This document shows positions 46,801 through 58,800 of a stretch of DNA of 64,000 nucleotides, in pieces. Position 1 is the stretch's first letter; each line of letters starts with the position of its first letter. Made by a program: the position numbers and the translations under genes. Under the pieces are notes generated by a model, which did no database searches, had not been told where the DNA came from, and saw only the letters and a list, made by a program, of their open reading frames with translations. Origin of the DNA: Actinostola sp. cb2023 (Eukaryota; Cnidaria; Anthozoa; Actiniaria; Actinostolidae); the NCBI GenBank assembly GCA_033675265.1, contig JAUJYZ010000484.1:186001-250000 (forward strand), given 5' to 3'.

Positions 46801-49800
46801 TAAGCTGACACCTCTAGCAAGCTGACACCTCTAGTAAGCAGACACCTCTAGTAAGCTGACACCTCTAGTAAACAGACACCTATAATACAACTCTATCAAG
46901 GAGACACCTCAAATACACCTCTGTACCTACATTGTACTAAGCAGACACTTACATGTACAGTATGTCCCTGGGGCATAAATGGGATGTTCCACTAGTACTG
47001 TGTAACCATGTTGTCTTTTATGACAGGAGAAAACAAGTGATGAGAAAACAAGTGATGAGAAAACAAGTGATGAGAAAACAAGAGAGACAGATGTTGTAAA
47101 TACAGAAGAAAGATGCTCAGAAACACCACCAAAACCTCTTGTAAGGTAATTAATAATTGGTTAGTGTTCAGGGTCAATTGCATAAAATTTACGATACACT
47201 TAATGATAAAATAACACGTAAGCTGGGTACCCACGACAGCATGGCCTATTGACGTGCAGGTGGAATAGCTATTCCAGAATAATCCAGAATAATAATCTAA
47301 TAAATAATAATATTACTAATAATAATAATATTTAATACTTGTTTCGCGCAAATTAACATCTGAATATGATCAAATACAAGGTCAATAGAACACACCCTAA
47401 ATATTTAGTATGATTTTTTTACAGGATGGACTGGTACCAAACGGATACCTTTGTTACAATAACATTGATGGTAAAGCAATGCAAAGCACAAAATGTTAAT
47501 ATATCATATCATGAGAACCATGTAAGTATGAATACAAAATGTAGCACCACAGGCAGCCCAACCATTTCCCTGAGTCTAATTATAATAAATATAAATATAT
47601 TTGCATGTGTGCTGCTTATTGAATAAATGAATATTAATGAATAATTAATGAATAAAGTATTATTGTTATTATTATTATTACTTTTACGGGTTTCCTGTGG
47701 TAGAGCCCATGGAAGAAGTCTTATATTGGGATTCCTGTGTGCTTACTCGTGGAATTGTGTGTTTTTCTCTAGTTCATGTGCAACTGGGTACATGTACATG
47801 TAGTTGTTCAAACTTAAAAGCAAGCGAAAAATGCATGTGATTCCATGCATAAGACACAGTCCAATATCATAGACTTATTTTATTTATTACAATACACCAC
47901 TTCACAGTTTGTTGAGTAGCCATGAACAATGGTACCAAGTCGAGGTTGGCATTGATGTTTTCATATATTTACTGCATTTGCTCAATGACAACCTAGCTTG
48001 ACTTGGAACCATTGTTCATAAATGGCTACTCAACAGAACCGTGAAGTGGTGTAAATATAATCTCAGGAGAAATAGTCAAGGGATAACACAAAATTATTGT
48101 TACATCAGTTCCTAATAAACATGTACATTTGTATGGTAGAGTGATTCCAATAAACCTGGGCACTACTAATTAGCTGTCAGTGTTTATTAGATGCAAAGAA
48201 AACAAACGAGTGAGTGTCTAATAGTGTGTATCAGTGTAGTTAATAATGCCCAGGTTTGTTGGAATAACTCTACTATACTAACTTTCTACAAGGCATAGCG
48301 GTTTTACATCTTTCTCTTCCCCTACCCTCTAAACCAATGTTGTTTTGAGTTTCTTGAGGCTGTCTTAGCTCATCAGAGATCAACATTGAACAGGGGGGGG
48401 GGGGGGGGGGGGGGGAGGGCGGGGGGGGGGGGAAGGAGGTGGTGCTTAGAAATGTTTATTTAAATCACAATGAAAGGGAAAGTTTCTTAAAATATGATTT
48501 TATAACAACACCTTTTTTGTACAAGATTGTTGGGTGATAATATATTTTTATTGCACATACCCTGGGTTCCAGAAATGAATACACTCTAGCTCCACCACAC
48601 CCTGTCCAAATAAATGTAGTCAAACCTCTATTTAGCCATCAATGTTCGAGAGTGCTTTGGCATTGTTTTACACCTCTGTGAAGCAACCAACCTCTGTTTG
48701 GCAGCCACTTGCCAATTCCCCGAGGGTGGCTGCTTAATAGAGGTTAGGTACACAGAAGCTTGAATAATCGTGATGATCTAGCAGGATTTTATAAATCTTA
48801 CAAATAGAACAGGATATCACACATGCATTGCTGGGTTTCAATCAGTTGACAAAAGTCCATGAATCTCATTACAGTCAAACCTCTATTATGCGGTCACCCT
48901 TGGGAAATAGCCAACTCACCGCTTAATATCGGTGACTGCTTAATAAAGGTCAAATTTACAGTAAGTACGGGGACCGATTTCCTGTAATTTGAGTGAAAGT
49001 GACCGCTTAACAGAGGGCTGCTTAATAGAGGTTTGACTGTATCTGGCCCCATGGTCGTTAAACACTGACCAAAAGTACAGTTAAACCTCTATTAAGCGGC
49101 CCTCTGTCAAGTGGTCACCCACTAGCTATTTAGCGGTCAGTCACTTTCACTCAAATGCCCAGAAATCGGTCCCCATATTTACTGTAAATTTGACCTTTAT
49201 TACATGTAAGCGGTCACCTAGAGCGGTCATCTACCTCGGGGTGACCGCTTAACAGAGGGCCGCTCAATAGAGGTTTGACTGTATAAATGTATCTTGTCTG
49301 TAGGTCAGTGGAACTGTGGGTATTCCTTCAGGTGGAACATATGATCTTAATTTCCATTTATCACATCCCATCGACATTACTCAGTGTAAGACCAGGATTC
49401 TTCAGTCCAAGGTATGTCAATTATTTATATTAATTTTTCATTATATTTTTAACCCAGGTGTAAAACGCACTGAGATCATAATTTAGTGCATTCAATAAGA
49501 ACCGCATAGTATTAGTATTAGTATTATTAGTATTATTATGATTACTATTATTGTTATTATTATTATTATTATTGTTATTATTAGTAGTAGTAGTAGTAGT
49601 ATTATTACTGTTATTATTATTATTATTATCATTATTATTATTATTATTTTATTTATTATTATCATTATTATCATTAATGAAGAACAGTTATTAGATGCCA
49701 TGCCTGGTAATATATGAATTGAGGGTATTTAACTTCGTCAGGCAAAGGAAATAGACGACAAACGCGTATTCAGACGTTTCGCCGGTCTTCATAGAGTCAT

Positions 49801-52800
49801 GAAGCCTTCACCGGCGAAACGTTTGAATACGCGTTTATCGTCTATTTCCTTTGCCTGACGAAGTTAAATACCCTCAATTCATTATTATTAATATTATTAT
49901 TATTGAATTGAAAGTATTTAACTTCGTCAGGCAATTTTTTTTTGCCTGACGAAGTTAAATACTTTCAATTCATTTATTACCAGGCATGGCATCCAATACT
50001 GTTCTTCATTATTATTATTATTATTAGTCATCACTGTCTTACATATGATGCTGAGTGTACTTTGCATACTGTACTCTATCGCCATCGCCATCCAATCCAT
50101 TTTCGATTTCTATTATATTATTGCTGACGCATTGAGCGAGCCTGGAGCGAGCGAGCAAGGAAGCAATTCTAATTTATGTACGGAAATCAAAGTTTTGATA
50201 TGGACCCAACATGCTTTGCTCTACTTGACCACGACATGCGTGACCTTTGCCAGGATGTCTGATACTTACCCTGGTCCCAGAAGCACTGACCTACACTCTC
50301 CCTTAGAGTCGTTTTCGTATGAGTGGGAAGTAGTTACGGTACGGTTCGTGCCGTACCGTGACCGTATCGCGCCATCATCATGCCGTATCCAAGCATTCTG
50401 ATTGGTTGAGCAATGATTTTGCGCGCTGTGATTGGTTGAATACAATGTCTTCGATTCCGCACCGTGACGGTAACTCCGCGATAGGTTTCCCACTCATACA
50501 AAAACGGCTCTATCAAAAGTACGGTAAGGGAGAGTGTATATCAGTGCCTCTGGGACCAGGGTATCTGATACTCAAAGTGGAGCAAGAATTACTCTAGCCA
50601 GCGAACTGAGGACGTCCACATATTGACCGGCTTCGAAAGATCGAAGCTGCTTTATATGTATAATTCAGTCTTGGAAATGAACGACTTTTTCTGACGTAAA
50701 TGTCACCTTTACTGACATTTGCTATCAAAGACCAATGTTTGGCGATTCCAAATTAGGTCACGCAAGAGTAACCAAACACTGAACATTTAGTCACGCTGCG
50801 ATGTCTAGAGTCACGCCTAAAATCTAAGAATGTTTATCGATTTTACTAACACTCTTAACCGGCTTGCCGTTCATACCCATTCTGAGCTGGTATTGTCGAC
50901 AGAAAATGCTGTATTAAATTGTGCAAATAGAAATAGGCTAAAACTACTTCTGTATGACGATACAACTAAGTTTTTAGGTTTCACATTAGAATTTAAAATA
51001 GGCTTAGCTTTATCAAGAGGCCTGAGTTCATGTACACTAATAGATCATCTACATGTAGTTCTATATTTTGGTCACACAGCACTTGCCTAGTCACTGTTCC
51101 AGCTGATCATCCCAGCCATCCGCCGAGTGAACGCTCAATGAGTGTCTAGTTCGAGATATACATATAATATAGTACGCATGGCAAAAACCATTCCCCGCCT
51201 GACCTCAATTAGACTGCTTTTGCTATAAAATATTGAAATGATGGGACTTTTAGCGAGGTGGAAATAGCGTGAATACAAAGCGTTTACCTCGTAGAAGCAA
51301 ATTTGAAATTAGCCGGTAACGCAGTGCTAAATAAAACCACAAGCCAAGTGAGTTTCGCTTGGTAATGCTAGAGTGCAAATATTATATCCGTGAAATAGTT
51401 AACTAACTAAATAGTACTAATTAGCACTAATTATAAAACTAAGAAATAGGTGAAACATGAACTAACCACGCGTGACAATAACCAGCTATCTGAACGACAA
51501 CCGACACAAGAAACGAATCAAACGCACCCCTATTTTATTCGTCAAATTCCCACTTTCTCCCACAAGAAACGAGTCAAACGCAGCTAAAATAAAATAACGA
51601 CACGGACACAAGAAACGAGCCAAACGCACCCCTATTTTATTTGTCAAATTCCCACTTTCTCCCACAAGAACCGAGTCAAACGCAGCTAAGATAAAATAAC
51701 GACACGGACACAAGAAACGAGTCAAACGCACCCCTATTTTATTCGTCATATTCCCGCTTTCTTCCAAAAGAAACGAGTCAAACGCAGCTAAGATAAAATA
51801 ACGACACGGACACGAGAAACGAGTCAAACTCACCCCTGTTTTATTCGTCATATTCCCACTTTCTCCCAAAAGAAACGAGTCAAACGCAACCCTATTCTAT
51901 TTATCCCCTGTTAATTCTCACCTGCAACATGTAACTATTAAAACTGAAATGAGTAGAACTCGATCTAAATAAACTTGAATGAGCTCGGAACATCTGAACT
52001 GGACATTTGTACGTAGACTGGCTCAAAACTAATGTCTCTATTCATTTTTTCTAGCTGCATCACAAACAAAAACAAAAATAACTCAGTTATATAACATAAT
52101 TACCATTTTGTTGCACTCATATTCTTGGTGATAGCTTGTGATTCCAAGTCAACGTTTCACTACATCAAGAACGGATGGATCAACCAAATTAAACATGACG
52201 GAAAGCTCTCGGTGTGACTTGAGCTTTTTACTTCCTTCAGCTTATTGTGGGACTCAACACCTTTCACATGAACAACAGTTCTGATGGACAGTTGTTCTTG
52301 TGTTTTTTTTAACAACATTACTTTTCCGTGCATCCTGCACTTAACGAACAGGAGGGAAATTTGCACGAGCATGCGTTCGGCCGCTGATCCGTAATGGCTT
52401 GATCGCAATAATCAATAACAGGAAAGTCCGTTTCAAGACCACAAATTGCCCCAAAATTACTCAAAAAGCTTCATAAACTATCCAACTTTATTTCTAAGCA
52501 TTTATTTTTAAGGTTTTAGGTTTCCAAACTCTCCTATAATTTCTTTTGAAACGAAGCGATAAATTACACAGGCACCCCAAAAGGTAAATAAAGGCCAAGG
52601 ACCTTTGATACAACACTAAAATTGTGATTTTTGAACATTTCCCCATTTTTTTAGATGAAAAGCAAGTGCACACATTTAAAACATGTCTGATAAACTTGCA
52701 ATATTTATAGTAATTTCTTGGGAGATCGTAGATAGATTTCAAACAGTAAAGCAAAACATGTTCAAAAATCGAGTAAAAATATGTCATATTCCATACACAT

Positions 52801-55800
52801 AGTTCACTTCATAAACCTCAGCCGATCTCAGTGATATATTATGTTCTACAACTAGTAACTGTGGAGTTATAAAAGATACGAAGACATTGTGAGAAATGCA
52901 ATTCCAAACTGTTTTTTTGGGGGAGCAAAGTTATGTTAAATATGCATTTGGGCTCAACATGCCGAAGAAATCGGTCAAAAACACAATCTTCCCCATTTTT
53001 GCCAATCAAAAATATTTTAGATAGCTTTTTAGACAGCATAGCTTTTAATATTTCTGCTCACAAAACTTGGGAGATCTATAGTAGATTTCGAGTTAATGAA
53101 GCATCAAACTTGCTAATACAAGAAGTTTTATGAAAATATACTAGGTTTAAGACTGTATTCTATGAACGTTTCGTCTTCGATCTTCATCAAAGTTGTATAT
53201 TCAAGTCACTATCACATGTGTACTTATCATCATCCCTACTTCAGTAGAAGATTTTCTTCAGTGCTTGCAATAATTAAACGCGAAACCATCGCTGGTAAAT
53301 ACCAAGACGCCATTTTGTCAACACAGGGATGTTCGCTTGCAGTGATAATAAAGTGCTTTAGAACAATCTATTAAAGTCCAATTGCGTTCTTCCATGATAA
53401 ATTGAAATATCTAAGTCTTCGTATAAGCCTCTGGTGGCAGTTAAGTCCAATGTCAGCCTTGGAAGTAGCAATAAAACCGTTTTAAAATCCTAAGTTAACT
53501 CGCATTCGATGGCCTGAAGTCGAAGCTTCGCTTGAACTCACAACTGGTCGCGCATGCGCGCAACATAATTCCCTCCTGCTCACTTAACGCAGGTTCTCTT
53601 TGCTGGAGTTTCCATCATTAATGTTTTGTTACCAAAAGAAAGAACGCGCAAGTAAGGCTAAGAACAGACGCCGATCTTATCATGAGCCGTACCCAATTCA
53701 AACAATAGATCATGAGGCGGCTACTTATTAATTCTTTTGAAATGCTCATGGATATTTCGGTACGGCTCATGATAAGATCGGCGTCTGTTCTTAGCCTAAC
53801 AGTGTTTAAAATTTTGCTGGTTGAGTGCACACGCATTGCACGTGCATTCAACAAAACGCATAATTTGACACGACTCACTGAATTCTTGTTTAGCACTAAT
53901 TAGTACTAAATGTTAGCACTTGTTTCACGGATATAATATTTGCACTCTAAGTAACACTGAAAGTGAAGAAACCGAATTGTCTCAGTTTCATCTTGATTAT
54001 ATTTCAAGATGGCTTCCCTCACTAAGGTCCACCACACTCACTTGCGAAATTTGACAGTAAAGTTTAATACAATAAAACAAACAACTAAGCACACAATGCG
54101 TCTACATTGATTAATAAGCCAGTTCAGAGTTTCAGGGGCCGTTCACACTTGGACCATTTTGGATCGATCTAGTTTGGATCGATCGATCCGAGATCGATAC
54201 CGAGCTCAGTTTTCGAGAGCGTTCACACTATAAACATGTATAAACGTATCACCAAAAAAAAAACACAGGTAGCCTAACCAAAACCGGGTTCAAAATTAAA
54301 AATCTAAGGGGTTGGGAACTAGTAGGGACAGATGGCGGATTTAGATTTGTGGCCCTCTAACCTAAACTAAATAAATTTATAAATCTATAAATATAATTGT
54401 AAAAAGTTGAACATCAATCTAAAATACAAAAATTACATTGCATAAGAATAAGAAATATAATATAATATAATTTATAATAAAATTACAATCTGAGCATATT
54501 TAAACCTAATACTAAATACTTAAATTAGAATCAAATTACTTGATTAAATGGCCTGGAATCTAACATTAAATGGCCTGGAATCTTTTCCGGGCTAAAATCT
54601 TGCAACTCTTTATTTATTGCCTTTAGGCCATTGCATGTAATAATTAATGAGTATGAGAAGTCATTCCAAAGCTTCGCCTCGGACTGGAAACCCCGTCTAG
54701 TCCTAATTCTCTGCTTTGAAACATTACATGAATGAATGGGCCGTAAACAGACTCGCTTGGCCACGGTTTTACACACTAGCCGTGCAAGAAGTGGCCGAAC
54801 AGGCTGCAATATCGATATTTCATGTTGATGCACAGCGACTTTTATTAGTATTATCATCATCATCATCGTCGTGTGAGTCAAGAACAGTGAAATGTTGAAT
54901 GAGAAGACTTATTGCCATGGGTTTACCAGTTAGCTACATAGCATGTCATAGCCGGATTCACAGGCAGCTCAATATCTAATATTTAATTTACATTATCAGC
55001 GAGATAACTAGAATCAAATTTCAAGCTATATACGTGTTCAATAAATGTCTCAAAACTTGGTCTCAGAGTCTCATTTACATAAAGACAATACCTTATTATC
55101 ATTTTCGCGCGTCCTATGTCGCGATTTTAATCATGATCTGGCGCAGTATAAACCCTTTTAATAAATCCCACAATGCATCATTTTCCGTGCTTGACGTCAA
55201 ATTTATTATTTTCATTTTCCTTCATTGTTTTCAGTCTTTGTATATTTTGAATAGAATTCAAAAGAATAAGTTTGACGTCAAGCGCGGAAAATCCTGCATT
55301 GTGGGATTTATTAAAAGGGTCTATACAATCAGATTGTTTTGAATCGGGTAAATCATTAAACAATTTACATATTGGCATATTTTTGTAACATTATTCTAGG
55401 TACAAGAATTTTAAAAGATATATACGTGTGCTCGTGTTAGGAGCACGACGTTTGTTGCATTTTGTTTGAAGCAATACGTTCGTTTCTATCACAGTGTTCG
55501 TTCGTGGACTAATTGCTGACAAAAGACATCACTCCGTGACATTAAATTTCGCGTCTTTAATTTCGCGCTTTTTTTCTCAAACGCGAAAATCGCGAAATTA
55601 AAGACGCGCGAAGATAAGTGATAATAAGGTATCGTCTGTTATATTTCTTCTACTGTTACTTAGTTTGTGATTTGTCGAGGGAAACAGGCTTATTTTCGGA
55701 AAACACTAGATCCCAATGACCAAAACCAGGTCAAGATTTGAATTACAATAGGAACTGTTAGATACAGTGTATGCCTCGTTCTACAAATGATATGTCTTTG

Positions 55801-58800
55801 TAGAACGAGGTATCTAAACAAAAGCCATAGAATTACATCATTTCTTATTTTCTCAAGTTCAACTTCTATCTAAATGTGATTTTGTTGTTTTGAAGCCGAA
55901 AATGTGCATGAATTGAGCTTGATTAACACAGGAAACGATGAGTGACAGATGAGTCGTCCTATTTTGTCCAGAACATTGAATAACGAAGAAAACTAAATGT
56001 AACTCACATACTAACCGTTCTTTGAGTTCTATAGCTACAATACTTTATCAAGTGTACGACTGAAAATAACAAGAAACAATAGCCGTATTACTCACAAAAC
56101 AGAGCAATTCTCGATTCTTGTAGCTAAATTCAAAATCAAATATTCACTATAAGCAAAATGTGTCATAGAGAAAAAATATTGTTTATACATTCTTGTTGAG
56201 AAAAACTATGAAAAGGTTCAAATATACGACAAAAACTGTAGATTTGGCTACCTTATGTGGTTCTAATTGTGAACACAAGTTTTTTGCACTTGATGATATT
56301 TGTCGTCAACATATGGTACGATTATCCTGAACCTTTGCTATGAATTAGCTCTACACTTCAGCTAACATGTGATTCAGTTTCGTTGTATTTATTATTGGAC
56401 TTTTCTAAATATATTTTATTATATCATGTCTGTTAGTGGTTCTAATGGTGAACAGGTGTTTGTAATTGTGAACACTTTTGGCTTGCTTTTTAATGGCTTA
56501 ATACTGTGTATTATTCTCGATTTCTAGCCTTGCAATTCGATGTACAAGTTCCAAGTTGTCTTAAAACAATATTTATATTCGTGTTATTTCGATACGAATG
56601 CTAGAAAAATGTTAAAACGAAGTGAAGTCAGACGGCAACGCTAAATTGCTGACGTGTTCGCATGTTCATTGATGCATGCCGTTCATCACGTTCGTGTAAT
56701 TGCTAGCATATGGGTATTTTGTCTGCGCATGCGCCAACACAGCATTGACAGTGACGTCTGAACCATTTTCCAGCTCGATTGCTCATTTTAAGGATATTTT
56801 GTAGGGGATCTACGCGTTTCTAAAGTTTAAACGTCGTGAAAATTTACTCATTTTTAAAGACGATAAACACTTCTTCCCCTGGGTATATCTTTGGCCGCTG
56901 TTATTTCTTTTGATGACGAGATATTTTACATTGAAATGCGACTGTGGTGTTTGGAGTTGGATGTTCAGCGTTAATTATTTCTACAATCAAGTATTCTACA
57001 GCACTGGATTAACGCTTGGTAATTGTGATGAAAGTAAACTTTTAGAATTTTAATGAAATGGTCTTTCAGGTGTACGCGATTTCGAGCTATGGCCCGGTGA
57101 ATATGTAGAGGTGTTCAATTTAGGTCGAACTTTAACGAGATATTTCTTGAAATTTTTACCGACCCCCAAGTTGGAGATAATTACCAAGGCATTCATTCCT
57201 TTATATAATTTCAGATTTTATAGAGAATGGGGCTTCAAAAAATGCTTAGCTGTCAGATTTTATAGATTCTTCTCACCCTATACTTGGTGTGGAATGGTGG
57301 AATTGATGTTTTGTGTTACTTCTCGAAGCCATGGCTCTATCATATCTTCGTCTATTTCCTTATTCTAAGTCTTTGAAAGTATAAATGAGAGAACAGACTT
57401 TGCAGAAAAATTAGTTGTTAAGAAATTAAAACTTGTTTCCACTGTTTTGCATTGCAATAGTTTTGCTTACCATTTACGGGACTCAAGACGAGCAGAAATA
57501 TGGTCTCCAAGCATTCAAGTCAAATTATCTTTCGATTTCTACCGACCCCCAAGCTGCTTAATGTTACGGAGGCGAAGATTATTCAATAGTCATTCCATTC
57601 ATCACAATAAATGACTATCAAAAAATGCGTAGCTCCTGCTATGAATGTTCAAAGTGCATGTATACGGCGAAGACGGCAGCCATTGTCAGTTTAGCTCGTC
57701 ATGTCTGGACCTCCCTCACCTTGCAATATGCAACTCATAATGCATCGTAAATACTGGTTATGACAACTTCAGCATGCCTTCAGCATTGATAAAATAGAAT
57801 CCATCATTTTAGAGTTGCATATGTTCATATAGGCAAGTTAATAAATAAATATATGAGATAGAACTTCGCCATCTTGTTTGTTATTCCTGGTATTTAAATT
57901 AGCGCGGGATGGCGCGGGATATATGCGCGTGTCAGAGGGTCTTTGTGTTACTGTTGGTATTTCACGCATGTGCAGACAAAATGCCCATATGCTGTAATTG
58001 CTAACAACGCAATGGCGCAAATTTGTATCACAAACGCGGACTTCTTATACATATTTCCTTCTCAATATTTGCTAGTGTACCAGTGCAGGTACATTAGCGG
58101 CAATTTTACTCTATATCTTAAGAACTACATATGTTATGAAGTGCCAAGTTATGCGTGAGCATATGCGTGTTTACAATTAGATGCACATCGCAAAAACATG
58201 CACAATTTTTCATTCCGATGCTGCTCGTTCATTTTCAACACTTTTCTAAATATTGTTTTGTAAAGAAAAGTGTTATTATTTACCTTTTAGCTCATATAAA
58301 AACAAACTCAAAACTCTGCGTTTTTAGAAAGAAAATATGCGAACTTTGCCACTGAGAATCTTAAAGGCGCGCTTAAGGTGGTTCCCGCATAATGAATGAC
58401 CGGTTTGCCGTATTTTTTAACTCGCTCGCTCCGCGTCAATATTGCTTGGATTTTAGTGTGCTTAACACAAATACTAATTCAACTATTCTGCTTTTGGTCG
58501 GTGTATTCAAAATTATCATTGTAAGCCGCGTTTGTGAATGCCAGCTGATATTCAAACGACACTATTTTCACTAAAACCGCTGCCAAACGTTATCCCCTCG
58601 TACGATTTTTTTTAAACTTCGTGAACAGCCTTTTGAGGTCCCTAGTAATGTTCTGACGAAGTAAGAAGGAAATTGATCGAGCCGAAATCACCAATTCATA
58701 TTTTTGTTGTCAAAATTTGGACCTGTCGGTTGTTACGTGATTTCAGCTCGAACAATTTTTTTCTTACCTAGTCAGAACATTACTAGGGACCTTAAAAGGC

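Larger units (their letters stand above)
51372..53956. mobile_element. Putative 2.6 kb TIR element
   Basis: Left AGAGTGCAAATATTATATCC through TTAGCACTAA is mirrored at 53890-53956; both ends carry AGTACTAATTAGCACTAA motifs. TA duplication possible. It encloses a 102-bp tandem array (51486-51900), a small MITE (53656) and no recognisable transposase. It may be an old class II element filled with later DNA. Confidence 0.65.

Noticed and set aside
12282..46925. CRISPR-like arrays at 12.3 kb and 45.8 kb
   Set aside because: Units are contiguous tandem repeats with no unique spacers, and the genome is eukaryotic.
49492..49701. Ile-rich membrane protein frame
   Set aside because: Arises from the ATT microsatellite.
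51486..51869. 127-codon frame of 34-residue repeats
   Set aside because: A 102-bp tandem repeat is divisible by three, so the open frame is expected by chance; no other support.
40144..57368. Conserved 85-87 codon frame in both mutator-like copies
   Set aside because: Conservation is explained by the copies being nearly identical DNA; no known domain, no start context.
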